From: an uncultured Lachnospiraceae bacterium
Lineage (GTDB): Bacteria; Bacillota; Clostridia; Lachnospirales; Lachnospiraceae
Length of the DNA stretch: 64,000 nucleotides
Direction of reading: 5' to 3'
Assembly (NCBI GenBank): GCA_910579615.1
Contig: CAJTUA010000008.1
Location: 101,997-165,996, forward strand
Numbering within the stretch: position 1 is the first letter of the stretch; the number at the start of each line of letters is the position of its first letter. The translations under genes were made by a program, and so were the position numbers. The notes beneath the pieces are model-generated. The model worked only from the letters and a program-made list of their open reading frames with translations. It ran no database searches and was not told the DNA's origin. Positions 17,673 through 27,195 of this stretch are shown one piece after another.

Positions 17673-18236
17673 TTATTTTTTTTCTGTTACCATATTATAA
17701 AACGCCTGAAACGCCTCCGCTTGTTTTGCAAAAATCTCCTCCGCAGGAATGCCTGGTGTTGTCACCGAAAAGATAGTGCCAATGCCGATGGTGTAAATCA
17801 GCATATTGAGATGGAGCAGCTTTGCCTGTGTGGTGGTTATGTCAAGCTGTTCTGCAATGAAATCTGCAATATGTGGGTCGCTTTCCGACTGATACAAATC
17901 TTCCAGTGAGGAGATACCCTCCCTTTGGTGCAGGATGAAGATTTTGAAAAGGTTTGGTTCGTCCCTGGCAAGCTGCAAGTGAGCCTGGCCAATGCTGCGG
18001 AACAAATCCTGCGGATTTGTTCGTTTTGCGATATATTCGCGGATAAACTGTTTTGTCCGGATGGCCACATCCTGGCGCAGTCCGTCCATATTCTTACAGT
18101 AGCTGTAAATCGGCTGTACGGAACAGGAAAGACGCTCTGCGATGCTTTTTACCATAACCTGCTCCATACCATGTTCCCGTGCGACTTCAAAGGCGGCTTC
18201 CACCACCATTCCTTTTGTGATTTTTTGTTTTGGCAT
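17673..18236 (-). CDS. TetR/AcrR-family regulator
   Basis: A 187-aa protein with an N-terminal TetR HTH (residues ~8-50: TKGMVVEAAFEVAREHG and RLSCSVQPIYSYCKNM) and a helical ligand domain. The start has AAGGAGG. A 49-base near-perfect palindrome lies 48 bases upstream of the start and is the likely autoregulatory operator. The flavodoxin gene follows in the same transcript. Confidence 0.88.
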   Translation of the reverse strand: MPKQKITKGMVVEAAFEVAREHGMEQVMVKSIAERLSCSVQPIYSYCKNMDGLRQDVAIRTKQFIREYIAKRTNPQDLFRSIGQAHLQLARDEPNLFKIFILHQREGISSLEDLYQSESDPHIADFIAEQLDITTTQAKLLHLNMLIYTIGIGTIFSVTTPGIPAEEIFAKQAEAFQAFYNMVTEKK

Positions 18237-18283
18237 GTTTCCTCCTTGTCTGCCACGAAAATAGTAGAGAGCAAAGGTTCTTT

Positions 18284-18332
18284 ATTATATAATCGAATTA
18301 TATAAATGATTTATATAATTCGATTATATAAT
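18284..18332. promoter_or_regulatory. 49-base palindrome, candidate TetR operator
   Basis: Two perfect 24-base inverted arms (each ATTATATAATCGAATTATAT then AAAT, or its complement) flank a single G at 18308. The arms contain TATAAT hexamers usable as -10 elements on both strands, so a bound repressor would block the TetR-flavodoxin promoter. Confidence 0.75.
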
Positions 18333-18627
18333 ATGCTATGCCTTCCTGTCAAGCATTGATTATAATCATGTATCTTGATGGAGATGGGTGTGATATTCTT
18401 TTCTTGTTTTCCAATATTTTTTTACATAGCAGTTCAAAATGAAAGAGCTTCTGTAATTTTCTAAAAATAATGAAATTGGGGGTGGCATTCTGACATCTAA
18501 TGTGCTAATCTAAATATTATGATGATGTTTGTTCAACAGATGAGAAGGGCGGAGTGGAAAAGAACGTCCGTGTGGATTACCGCCCTGTCCGATTTCGGAC
18601 ATTGTTTGTGCAGGAGAGGGCAATATA

Positions 18628-19329
18628 ATGGATTATAAGATTGCAATTGTGGATGACAGCGAACAGGATACCGAATATGTTGCCGCCCTGGTAAGGGAAT
18701 GGGCAAGGGCAGCAGGGCATACCGCAGCCCTTTCGCTTTTCCGCTCCGCGGAGGCATTTCTCTTTGCACAGGAGGATGGGCAGCGCATGGACATGCTCTT
18801 ACTTGATATCGAAATGGGGGCGATGAATGGCGTGGAGCTGGCAAAAAAACTCCGCCAGGCAAATACTGCGGTGCAGCTGCTTTTTATTACCGGATTTCCG
18901 GATTTTATCGCCGAGGGGTACGAGGTGGAGGCGCTGCATTATCTGATGAAGCCGGTTGCGCCGGAAAAACTGGCCGCCGTGCTTGACAGGGCGGCGGCGA
19001 ATCTTGCAGAAACGGAAAAGCACCTTTGTGTGACGTATAACCGCAGGACGGATTTTGTTCCCCTCTCGCAGATTTATTATGTCGAAGCACAGAAACAATA
19101 TGTGCTTATCCATGCGGCGGATAAAGATTATCGGATGAAAACCACGCTCGCACAGACAAAGGATGCACTGGATGAGTATTTTTTTCAGTGCCAGCGTTCG
19201 TTCCTTGTAAATCTTCGGTATGTGGTTCGGATAAAAAATGAATGCGTGGTGTTGAAAAATGGCGCAGAGGTGCCGATTAGCCGCGGGATGGCGGAGAAAA
19301 TCGGAAGGGAAATAATACAGCGGTTTTAA
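18628..19329 (+). CDS. LytTR-family response regulator (AgrA-like)
   Basis: A 233-aa regulator. The receiver domain (1-~120) has the acidic pair in IVDDSE, the phospho-acceptor Asp in LLLDIEMG (~residue 56), Thr in FITGFPD and Lys in LMKPV. The LytTR DNA-binding domain (~135-230) carries YYVEAQKQYVLIH, QRSFLVNL and PISRG. The GHKL kinase gene follows after the stop, and the ABC exporter pair downstream is the likely target. Confidence 0.93.
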   Translation: MDYKIAIVDDSEQDTEYVAALVREWARAAGHTAALSLFRSAEAFLFAQEDGQRMDMLLLDIEMGAMNGVELAKKLRQANTAVQLLFITGFPDFIAEGYEVEALHYLMKPVAPEKLAAVLDRAAANLAETEKHLCVTYNRRTDFVPLSQIYYVEAQKQYVLIHAADKDYRMKTTLAQTKDALDEYFFQCQRSFLVNLRYVVRIKNECVVLKNGAEVPISRGMAEKIGREIIQRF

Positions 19330-19363
19330 AGTGGGTGTGGGTGGTGCGGGGAGGGCATATACG

Positions 19364-20020
19364 ATGATATTCCAAAAATGGATTGACCGCCGGATTGAGG
19401 CGTATCAGAGCGACCTTATCCGGAAATACTGTGATGAAGTGGAGACGATGTACAAAAAAATGCGTGGGTGGCGGCACGACTACCATAATCATATCCAGGC
19501 GCTACAGGCGAGCATGGCACTTGGAAAATATGATGAAGTAAATACTTACCTGCGCCAGCTAAACGATGATTTGACGGGTGTTGATGTTACGGTGAAAACC
19601 GGGCGGGTGATGGTGGATGCGATTTTAAACGGGAAAATGAATATTGCGGCGCAGAATGAAATTCCGGTGAATGCAAAGGCGAAAATTCCGGATGGCACAC
19701 CCGTAACAGATGTGGATTTGTGTGTGGTGATTGGGAACCTTTTGGACAATGCGATTGAAGAAAATAAGAAACTTTTGCCGGAGGAACGTTTTATCCGGAT
19801 TTATATCGCACAGAAAAATACGCAGTTTTATTTAGCATTTACCAATGCGGCAGGGAAAAAGCAGGAGAAAAGGGAGAGTGTTTTTGCGTCATCAAAAGGG
19901 GCAGAGCACGGTTTTGGGCTGTCCCGCGTCCAGAGCATAGTGAAGAAATATGGCGGGCAGTTTTTTGCGGACAGTGAGGATGGGGGATTTACGGCGGAGG
20001 TGCTGATTCCGTTGGAATAG
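19364..20020 (+). CDS. GHKL sensor kinase lacking a membrane sensor domain
   Basis: A 218-aa kinase with the H-box RHDYHNHIQAL (~residue 43), N-box NLLDNAIEEN and G-box GFGLSRVQSIVKKYGG, as in AgrC/NatK-like kinases. There is no transmembrane region: the usual 150-200-residue N-terminal sensor is absent and only a ~35-residue helix precedes the H-box. GGGGAGG before 19364 supports this start over a GTG at 19331. It must sense a cytoplasmic signal or another membrane protein, perhaps the downstream transporters. Confidence 0.88.
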   Translation: MIFQKWIDRRIEAYQSDLIRKYCDEVETMYKKMRGWRHDYHNHIQALQASMALGKYDEVNTYLRQLNDDLTGVDVTVKTGRVMVDAILNGKMNIAAQNEIPVNAKAKIPDGTPVTDVDLCVVIGNLLDNAIEENKKLLPEERFIRIYIAQKNTQFYLAFTNAAGKKQEKRESVFASSKGAEHGFGLSRVQSIVKKYGGQFFADSEDGGFTAEVLIPLE

Positions 20021-20234
20021 TGTTATAAAATTTGCATTTCGTTCACCGAAAACGACATTTGGGATACGAAATGCTCTTTTTTTGCCGGGAGATGATATAT
20101 TGGGAGAAACGTTGGTGTAAGCGTTCCTGAATGGGGATTTTGGCGGTGTGGCGTGGCATCGCCGCTGGGAACAGGAACATTTTGACCACGGGCAGTATAT
20201 CAAAAATATAGAGTTATGGAAGTGAGGGAAAATT

Positions 20235-22067
20235 ATGTCAGAAGGGAAGAAGGAGAAAAAAGAAAAGCGCCGCAAACCAAAATACGGTCTGTTTTCCTGT
20301 GTGGGTTATATTTACCGCCTGCTCTGGCACACGGAACGCCCGCTTGTGTTTACCGGGATTTTTACTGTGCCGCTGATGGTAATACTGGCGGCGTTGGCAC
20401 TCTATACGCCGTCTGCGGTATTGCGGGCGTTGACAGCACAAAAAGGATTTTCTTACGTAGCGCAGATAATTTTAGGGCTCTTGCTTGCAAAGCTTTTGTT
20501 CGACCTTGCAAATCTTATTATCACGAAGAAAATCGAGAGTTCGGAGCATTTTGTCCTGATGCAGATGGATTATGTGCACGGCGTCCATGAAAGGTCGCGC
20601 GACCGCTATCTTTCATATGACCTGGAAGTAATAAAAATGGATGAGCGCGGGAGTGAGGCAATCACCAATAACCATACAGCAGGGGTGCATTTCCCGATGG
20701 ATTTCGCGAATCTGCTTGGAACGTTGTTAAATTTTGTCCTGTTTGGCTCAGTGATTTCATTGCTCAATCCACTGATTATTTTGCTGCTTGCGGCGGGCTG
20801 CGCCATCAATTACGCGATGGGTGCGTGGGAGAGGCGGAAAAACTGGGAAACACAGGATGTCCGCATTAAAATTAACAAGAAAATCAGATATATGTCGTTC
20901 CAGCTTTCCGGTGATTTTAAATTTGCAAAAGATATCCGGCTTTATCATATGCAGGATGATTTGCATGAGCGTTTCCTGCGCCTGCAGCATGAGGCGTGGG
21001 GGGAAAGGGGAAAATGTGAAACGCGCGGTGTGATTGCGTCTGTGGTGGGATTTCTTGTCGTTCTGCTGCGTGACACGGCGGCGTATGCGTTCCTGATTTA
21101 TAAGGTGGCTGCAGGTGAAGTGGATGCCGCTTCCTTCGTGCTTTATTTTTCCGCAATCACCTCGATGTCGGGACTGATGGGAAATATTTTATGGACTGTG
21201 AACCGCGTTTTAGATGGTGCATTGCAGGTTTCTGATTTTCGTGAGGCGATGGAGGTTACGGGGAAACTCAACCACGGTGAAGGGATTCCGCTCCCGAAAA
21301 CTCCGTTTTCAATTGAATTCAGACATGTTTCCTACCGCTATCCGAGGGGGGAGAAGAATGTCCTTGAGGATGTGTCATTCCGGATTGAGGCGGGGGAAAA
21401 GGTGGCGCTGGTCGGCGTAAATGGTGCGGGGAAAACAACGCTTACCAGGTTAATGTGCGGGCTGCTCTTGCCGGATGAGGGGGAAATCTTATTGGACGGG
21501 CATTCACTCTATGAGTACAACCGCGATGAAATGTACACACTGTTCGGCTTTGTGCCGCAGAATTTTTCGCTCCTGCCGGTTTCAATTGCAAAAAACATTG
21601 CATCCGCGATGGAAGATGAGGAAATTGACCGCGCAAGGCTTGAAAAGAGCATTGAGCTTTCGGGGCTTTCAGAAAAAATCGCTTCCCTGCCAATGGGGGT
21701 GGAAACGCCATTGAACAGGCAGATAAATTATGATGGCGTGGAACTTTCCGGCGGGGAGACACAAAAACTTCTTCTGGCGCGCCTGCTTTACAAAAATCCG
21801 CTCTGTATTGTCTTAGATGAGCCGACAGCGGCGCTTGACCCGATTGCGGAGAACCGGGTTTACCAGAGATATAATGAAATTGCAGAAAATGCGACTTCTG
21901 TCTTTATTTCTCACCGCCTTGCTTCGACCAGGTTCTGCGACCGGATTTTCTTACTGGACGGCGCGAATTTTGCCGAAGTCGGAACACACGAGCAGCTGAT
22001 GGCAGCGGGTGGGAAATACCGGGAATTGTTTGAGGTGCAGAGCAAATATTATAAGGACGCAGTGTGA
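20235..22067 (+). CDS. ABC exporter half-transporter 1
   Basis: A 610-aa protein with an N-terminal six-helix ABC exporter domain (~35-330) fused to an ATPase domain (~355-600): Walker A GVNGAGKTT, signature LSGGETQK, Walker B CIVLDEPTAALDP, His in FISHR. It sits 214 bases after the GHKL kinase and 45 bases before a second half-transporter, so the two probably form a heterodimer exporting a peptide or lipid-like compound. Confidence 0.9.
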   Translation: MSEGKKEKKEKRRKPKYGLFSCVGYIYRLLWHTERPLVFTGIFTVPLMVILAALALYTPSAVLRALTAQKGFSYVAQIILGLLLAKLLFDLANLIITKKIESSEHFVLMQMDYVHGVHERSRDRYLSYDLEVIKMDERGSEAITNNHTAGVHFPMDFANLLGTLLNFVLFGSVISLLNPLIILLLAAGCAINYAMGAWERRKNWETQDVRIKINKKIRYMSFQLSGDFKFAKDIRLYHMQDDLHERFLRLQHEAWGERGKCETRGVIASVVGFLVVLLRDTAAYAFLIYKVAAGEVDAASFVLYFSAITSMSGLMGNILWTVNRVLDGALQVSDFREAMEVTGKLNHGEGIPLPKTPFSIEFRHVSYRYPRGEKNVLEDVSFRIEAGEKVALVGVNGAGKTTLTRLMCGLLLPDEGEILLDGHSLYEYNRDEMYTLFGFVPQNFSLLPVSIAKNIASAMEDEEIDRARLEKSIELSGLSEKIASLPMGVETPLNRQINYDGVELSGGETQKLLLARLLYKNPLCIVLDEPTAALDPIAENRVYQRYNEIAENATSVFISHRLASTRFCDRIFLLDGANFAEVGTHEQLMAAGGKYRELFEVQSKYYKDAV

Positions 22068-22112
22068 AAATGGCATTAAGACGTTTTGAAAGAGTGGAAA
22101 AGAGGTGCAGAT

Positions 22113-23990
22113 ATGGAAAATAAAAAAGAGAAACGTTCGTTCTGCAAGGACTGGAAATTATTCATGCGCGGGGTGAAAATCTGGAATGAGCTGATACCGG
22201 GATATTTTTGGGTGAAGTTTGTCAGTATTGTGTTTGAGGTGTTCACACCTTATTTCGGATTGTACATGTCCGCGCAGATGGTCAATGAACTGGCGGGAAG
22301 GTGTGATATACGGCGCTTGGTTCGCATGGCAGGATTTGCGGTGACCGTCGGTTTTGCGGTCTCCCTGATTGTCCGTATCCTGCAAAAAAAACTTACGGTG
22401 ATGGAAATCCTGACAATGGACCAGCACGAAGAATATATTATGAGAATGCAGAACCGGCATCAGTATGAACATATGGAAAATCCGGATATTATTTTTCTGC
22501 GCGCCAAAATCCGGAATGATTTTTCCGCTTTTGGCGGTGGGCTTTATATGGTTCGATGGTCATTTTCGGAATTGTTTTGGGGAATTTTTGATATTATATT
22601 TTCCGTGTCACTGACGGTTTCAATGTTTACGGTGTTGGCACAGGGAAATTACGGCGGCTTTTTGGGATTTATCAATTCGCCATTTTCTGCAATTGTGATT
22701 GTTTTGATGATTTTGCTTAACGCAAGGCTTTCGGTGCGGATTTCAACGACGAGCACGAAAAAATCGCAGGAGGCAACCAGTGAACTTTCGGAAAGCAATG
22801 CCCGGTGGAGCGTTTACGCGGGTCTGTGGTCAACAGATATGCAAATATTTAACCTGCACCGCATCGTGCTCAGGGAAATTGAGAAATATCAGGTGCATCC
22901 GAAATGGGTATCAAAAAAAGAGAAGGTGGAAATCCGGTATGGTATGCTCTCGGTTTTGCTGGATGCCGTGCTGAACATTGGAATTTTTTTGTTTGTTGCG
23001 GCGAAAGCATTTATCGGTGTCTTTGGAATCGGAAGCTTTATTCTCTATCAGGGGACGGTTGCGCGCTTTATCCGCGCAGTATCCGGGCTTGCCGGGACGG
23101 TTGGGAGACTTCGGTACAACAATGAGTTTCTTGTGCAGCTTTACCGTTATCTTGACTTGCCGAACGATATGTATCAGGGCTCGCTTGCCGTGGAAAAGCG
23201 GGATGATATCGATTATGAGATTGAGTTTAAGGATGTTGGGTTCCAGTATCCGAGAACACAGAATTGGGTGCTGCGCCATGTGAATATGAAATTTAAAATT
23301 GGTGACAGACTGGCGATTGTCGGGGAGAACGGTTCGGGCAAGACAACGTTTATTAAGCTGCTCTGCCGGCTTTATGACCCGACAGAGGGCAAGATTCTTT
23401 TGAACGGAATTGATATCACGAGATACCGCTATGAGGAATATCTGGCGCTGTTTTCTGTGGTGTTTCAGGATTATACGATGTTTGGGTTTTCGGTTGGGGA
23501 AAATGTGTCGGCGGGACTTTCCTATGATGCGGCAAGGGTGCGCAGGTGTTTGGAGAGGGGAGGATTGGGGGAGAAAATCACGGCGCTCGATGCAAAGGGG
23601 GATGGTGAAGCCCAAGGAAAGGATGCTCTTGCGTGGGCAGTCGGGCAAAGTTACGATGCGGAGGGGATTGAATTTTCCGAAGGGGAGAGCCAGAAAATTG
23701 CATTGGCGCGGGCACTTTATAAGGATGCGCCGTTTGTTGTCCTCGACGAGCCGACCGCGGCGCTCGACCCGTTGGCGGAGGCGGCGGTTTATGAGACGTT
23801 TAACCAGGTTGCGGAGAATAAAACTTCCGTTTTTATCAGCCACAGGCTTTCGTCCTGCCGCTTTTGCGATACGATTGCAGTGTTTGACCACGGGCAGATT
23901 GTGCAGCTTGGCGCGCATGATGTTTTGGTGGCGCAGGGGGGAGGGAAGTATAGCCAGTTGTGGAGGGCGCAGGCGCAGTATTATGAGTGA
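22113..23990 (+). CDS. ABC exporter half-transporter 2
   Basis: A 625-aa partner of the preceding gene with the same layout: exporter membrane domain, then Walker A GENGSGKTT, Walker B FVVLDEPTAALDP and His in FISHR. The signature motif is altered to FSEGESQK (Gly to Glu at the third position), as often seen when one site of a heterodimeric exporter is degenerate. An insertion of about 25 residues (GDGEAQGKDALAWAVGQSY) precedes it. The start at 22113 has AGAGGTG; a TTG at 22086 is unlikely. Confidence 0.9.
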   Translation: MENKKEKRSFCKDWKLFMRGVKIWNELIPGYFWVKFVSIVFEVFTPYFGLYMSAQMVNELAGRCDIRRLVRMAGFAVTVGFAVSLIVRILQKKLTVMEILTMDQHEEYIMRMQNRHQYEHMENPDIIFLRAKIRNDFSAFGGGLYMVRWSFSELFWGIFDIIFSVSLTVSMFTVLAQGNYGGFLGFINSPFSAIVIVLMILLNARLSVRISTTSTKKSQEATSELSESNARWSVYAGLWSTDMQIFNLHRIVLREIEKYQVHPKWVSKKEKVEIRYGMLSVLLDAVLNIGIFLFVAAKAFIGVFGIGSFILYQGTVARFIRAVSGLAGTVGRLRYNNEFLVQLYRYLDLPNDMYQGSLAVEKRDDIDYEIEFKDVGFQYPRTQNWVLRHVNMKFKIGDRLAIVGENGSGKTTFIKLLCRLYDPTEGKILLNGIDITRYRYEEYLALFSVVFQDYTMFGFSVGENVSAGLSYDAARVRRCLERGGLGEKITALDAKGDGEAQGKDALAWAVGQSYDAEGIEFSEGESQKIALARALYKDAPFVVLDEPTAALDPLAEAAVYETFNQVAENKTSVFISHRLSSCRFCDTIAVFDHGQIVQLGAHDVLVAQGGGKYSQLWRAQAQYYE

Positions 23991-24043
23991 TGGGTGTAGG
24001 TATTTTTGATATGTGGGAAGGTGAAGGTTGGGAAGAAACTATA

Positions 24044-24249
24044 ATGGAAGAAAATTTTGATTTGGATAGAAATTCCCTGATATTAAATTTCACGGGAAAA
24101 ACAGGTGATAAAGAGCAAGCGATATTGCGGAAGTGCTTGGCTTAAGTGCAGCAAGAACAAGGACATTACTTTCGGATATGGATGATGTGGGGGCGCTTGG
24201 AACAAACCGGGCAAGGAGATATCGCTTGCTTAGGAGGGAAGAAATTTAA
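24044..24249 (+). pseudogene. Remnant of a winged-helix/ATP-binding (AlbA_2-like) protein gene
   Basis: Two frames read MEENFDLDRNSLILNF and then SDIAEVLGLSAARTRTLL plus GTNRARRYRLL before a stop, separated by a frameshift near 24110. The second part is a recognisable C-terminal winged HTH like those ending AlbA_2/Fic-associated regulators. The rest of the gene is gone. Confidence 0.5.
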
Positions 24250-24352
24250 TGTGAATTTTATTGTAAATACGATTGATTTTTTGTATAATTGGAACATAGC
24301 AGGAGTAACGATATCCTGTCTTATGCTGATTTGTTAGGAGCGAGGTGGTGAA

Positions 24353-25204
24353 ATGGCGGAAAACGCGCCAAAACGTAAGATAAAAGATAGCGTATTTACG
24401 AATTTATTTCAAGATAAAAAGTATCTGTTTCAACTATACAAGGCACTCCACCCGGAGGACTGTGATGTGACGGAAGATGAAATTGCAGATGTCACAATGA
24501 AGCACATACTGGTTGGCGCGGACTATAACGATTTGGGATTTTCTGTTGGAAATCGGTTGATAATACTGGTGGAAAGCCAGTCAACATGGACGTTGAATAT
24601 CATCCTTCGTGCGCTGATGTACCTCGTACAGACTTATCATGATTATTTTAAACGCACAAGCCAAAACCTGTACGGAAGCAAAAAAGTGAATATGCCAGCC
24701 CCTGAGCTGTATGTGATTTATACAGGGGAAAGAAAAAATATTCCCGAGACAATTTCACTCTCCAAAGATTTTTTTGGCGGAGCCAAGATTGCCGTTGATG
24801 CGGAAGTGAAGGTCTTATATCGGGAAAACGAGAAAGATATTATCGGGCAGTATATAATCTTCTCGAAAGTATACAATGAACAGAGGAAACTATATGGAAA
24901 TACGAAGCAGGCAGTAACGGAAACAATCCGCATTTGCAAGGATAGAAACGTGCTGAAAGAGTATTTTGAAAACAGGGAACAGGAGGTTGTAGATATTATG
25001 ATGACGCTGTTTGATGACGAGCAGATTTTGAAGGCTTATGCAAAGGATATTCGGGATAATACAGAAAGAGAAACAGAAAGAAAAACTGCAGAAAGAATGA
25101 TTAAGAAAGGTAAAATATCACTTGAAGAAATTGCGGATTATGTTCCGTCATTGTCATTTGACGAATTAAAGGAGATAGAAGCCAGGGTTATGCAAATGGA
25201 ATAG
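24353..25204 (+). CDS. Rpn-family nuclease / putative transposase (PD-(D/E)XK)
   Basis: A 283-aa protein of the recombination-promoting nuclease type. Typical features are KDSVFTNLFQDKKYLFQLYKAL at the N terminus and the PD-(D/E)XK core in DLGFSVGNRL and ILVESQST. A helical C terminus carries ERETERKTAERMIKKGKIS. These proteins are DNA endonucleases and often multicopy. No terminal inverted repeats are visible here, so it is not flagged as an active element. A bidirectional terminator follows. Confidence 0.8.
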   Translation: MAENAPKRKIKDSVFTNLFQDKKYLFQLYKALHPEDCDVTEDEIADVTMKHILVGADYNDLGFSVGNRLIILVESQSTWTLNIILRALMYLVQTYHDYFKRTSQNLYGSKKVNMPAPELYVIYTGERKNIPETISLSKDFFGGAKIAVDAEVKVLYRENEKDIIGQYIIFSKVYNEQRKLYGNTKQAVTETIRICKDRNVLKEYFENREQEVVDIMMTLFDDEQILKAYAKDIRDNTERETERKTAERMIKKGKISLEEIADYVPSLSFDELKEIEARVMQME

Positions 25205-25211
25205 ACTGCAG

Positions 25212-25255
25212 CGAGGTGTTGCAAAAACCTTTTTTGATGATTTTGCAACACCTCG
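25212..25255. terminator. Bidirectional terminator-like hairpin
   Basis: A perfect 15-bp stem (CGAGGTGTTGCAAAA with TTTTGCAACACCTCG) with a 14-base loop lies between the convergent Rpn and ABC-F genes. Confidence 0.8.
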
Positions 25256-25293
25256 GTTGGATTTTCTGTTTTGAATCTTTTGTTTATAAAATC

Positions 25294-26871
25294 TTATTGC
25301 TCTGTCAGGAAAAGTCCTTCCGGCGTTAATGTGTAAACCTTGTCGCAGACCTCCTCAATATATTTCCGGTCGTGCGAAATGCTGATGATTGCGCCGGGAA
25401 ATTCCGCTAACATTTTCCGGATAACGCCGCCGGAGAGCGGGGAGAAATTGCGCGTCGGTTCGTCGAGAATCAGGACGTTGGCGCCGGAGAGGCTCATTTT
25501 TAAGAGAAGTACCTTTGCCTTTTGTCCGCCGGAAAGCTCGGCGACGGGGTGTGCCATCTCGTCCGCCGTGTATTTTAATGAGCCCAGAAACGTCTGTATG
25601 CGGGTGCGCTCCTCCTTATCGCCGGAGGTGTCGAGGAAATCGACGGGGGTAGCGGAAAGGTCTAATTCCTCTTCGTAGTTCTGCGGCATATATTCCGCGT
25701 GGATGTCCTTTCTTGCCAAAAGTTCCCCGGCAATTTTGCGCAGCAGCGTTGTTTTGCCCACGCCGTTTTTGCCGATAATGCATATTTTTTCCGAACCGCG
25801 TATTTGCAGATGGATGTTCTCGGAGAGGAGGTGCGCCGGGGGTTGGATGCATTGTTCGGAAGCGGGCTGTGCCGGAGCATACAATTTATCCAACGAATAA
25901 TCAACCACTGTTTTTCCGGCAGGGATAGCACACTCCTTCTCGCCAAGCTTAAAGAAGATAGCCTCTTCCTCCACCGGCATTTGTGTCATTTCGGCATCCT
26001 CGCGCTCAAATCGGCGCTTTAAGCTTTTGACTGCTTTCATTTTCTTTTTTAAAAGCCTGCCTTTTCCGTCGCGCTGCGCCTTGGGGATATTGTCCAGTTT
26101 GAAGGATACACTGGACTCGAGCCGGCGCAGTTTTTCATCCCGTATTTTTTTCTCCCTCCGGTCATTTAGCGCCTGCTGCTCCTGCTTTTCGAACAGGTTG
26201 GCACGCTCTTTTTTGTACTGCAGGTAAGGGACATGTGCGACGGTGCAACGGCTTTCGGTCTTGCGCTTTATCTGCTCTAAATGTATAACCATATTTGCGG
26301 CGCGTTCAATCAGGATTTCATCGTGGGAAATGAAGAGCACGATGCCATTCCAGTTTTGGATAATGCCCTCCAACCAGTCAAGTGTCTGTATATCAATGTC
26401 ATTGGAGGGTTCGTCCAAAAGCAGCACGGTCGGTTCGGACATCAAAAGCCGCAGCATCTGCGCGCGGATTTTTTCGCCGCCGGACAGGGTTCCCATTTTC
26501 TGGTCGCTGTAAAAAAAGTCCGGGGGAATCTGTAAACTGCTTGTGAATAAGCCTAAGTCGCGGGGAGTCTTTTCAAAAAATCCTGCTTCTTCTGCGAAGA
26601 ATTCATATACCGTTTTTCCCTTGTCGGTTTCTGGCAGCTCCTGCGGCAGGTATGCGAGGCGCTCATGGTTTACAATGCGTTCCCCGGCAGCTTCCGCGTA
26701 GGTTTCAAGCAAATCCGGCGAATAAATCCATTTGAGCAGGGTGGATTTGCCGTCGCCTTCCTCCCCGATGATAACTGCTTTATCCCCGGCGTTCAATGTG
26801 CAGGAAAAATCCCGCAGGATGACGCGGAAGTCTTTTTTATGTGTAATGGTCAGCTTTTTGATTTGCAGCAT
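25294..26871 (-). CDS. ABC-F ATPase, likely ribosome-protection antibiotic resistance
   Basis: A 525-aa protein with two ABC domains and no membrane segment. Domain 1 has Walker A GEEGDGKST, signature LSGGEK and Walker B LLLDEPSNDID. A charged helical linker (~225-315) follows. Domain 2 has GKNGVGKTT, LSGGQK and LILDEPTRNFSPLS, a tail typical of Vga/Lsa/CplR-like resistance factors. These bind the ribosomal E site and dislodge lincosamides, streptogramin A and pleuromutilins. The start at 26871 has AAAGGA; earlier ATGs lie in the leader. The leader holds a terminator and a mini-ORF, the hallmark of drug-induced attenuation. Confidence 0.85.
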   Translation of the reverse strand: MLQIKKLTITHKKDFRVILRDFSCTLNAGDKAVIIGEEGDGKSTLLKWIYSPDLLETYAEAAGERIVNHERLAYLPQELPETDKGKTVYEFFAEEAGFFEKTPRDLGLFTSSLQIPPDFFYSDQKMGTLSGGEKIRAQMLRLLMSEPTVLLLDEPSNDIDIQTLDWLEGIIQNWNGIVLFISHDEILIERAANMVIHLEQIKRKTESRCTVAHVPYLQYKKERANLFEKQEQQALNDRREKKIRDEKLRRLESSVSFKLDNIPKAQRDGKGRLLKKKMKAVKSLKRRFEREDAEMTQMPVEEEAIFFKLGEKECAIPAGKTVVDYSLDKLYAPAQPASEQCIQPPAHLLSENIHLQIRGSEKICIIGKNGVGKTTLLRKIAGELLARKDIHAEYMPQNYEEELDLSATPVDFLDTSGDKEERTRIQTFLGSLKYTADEMAHPVAELSGGQKAKVLLLKMSLSGANVLILDEPTRNFSPLSGGVIRKMLAEFPGAIISISHDRKYIEEVCDKVYTLTPEGLFLTEQ

Positions 26872-26897
26872 AAAAATCACGTCCTTTCTGTTGCCCG

Positions 26898-26931
26898 TAA
26901 AAAAATCTGTTCCCGGCTCCGGAAACAGATT
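26898..26931 (-). terminator. Leader terminator (attenuator) of the ABC-F gene
   Basis: On the minus strand AATCTGTTTCCGG pairs with CCGGGAACAGATT and is followed by a seven-T run, 27 bases before the ABC-F start codon. Since it lies between promoter and gene, it should stop transcription unless an alternative fold forms. An upstream segment (27061-27076, minus) reads CGGAAAAACACAGATT and mimics the 3' arm, so it could act as antiterminator. Confidence 0.75.
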
Positions 26932-27083
26932 CACACACGCAAAGAAAACCGATTTTTATGCAGGGGAAAACCCGGCAAAGAAAAAAGGCTTCAAACGGAG
27001 GACGATAATCTGATTCGGCGCACACAAAACAAACCTGCTTTTACAGGCATTTGACTAAAAAATCTGTGTTTTTCCGATTCAAA

Positions 27084-27098
27084 CTATCGATTACTCAT
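27084..27098 (-). CDS. Four-codon leader ORF (MSNR)
   Basis: ATG AGT AAT CGA TAG with AAGGTGG four bases upstream lies in the ABC-F leader, just before the antiterminator-like segment. Short uORFs in this position let a drug-stalled ribosome steer the attenuator fold in other ABC-F resistance genes. Translation is inferred. Confidence 0.45.
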   Translation of the reverse strand: MSNR

Positions 27099-27195
27099 TT
27101 TTCCACCTTACACGGCATTCGTGCCTTTCTTTAATTTTGGCTATGCACATCCCTTTTGGGGGAGTGTACAGGGTACAGCAAATGTACCTGATGCT

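Noticed and set aside
20105..20135. Possible LytTR binding repeats (ACGTTGGT and GCGTTCCT) before the ABC exporter
   Set aside because: The two copies are only about 12 bases apart, not the usual ~21-base period, and match the consensus poorly.
22911..23918. 335-codon minus-strand frame opposite the second ABC exporter
   Set aside because: Antisense shadow; the plus strand carries Walker A, Walker B and the switch histidine.
24353..25204. Active insertion sequence around the Rpn-type gene
   Set aside because: No terminal inverted repeats or target-site duplications could be seen; the family is a nuclease often left as a single gene.
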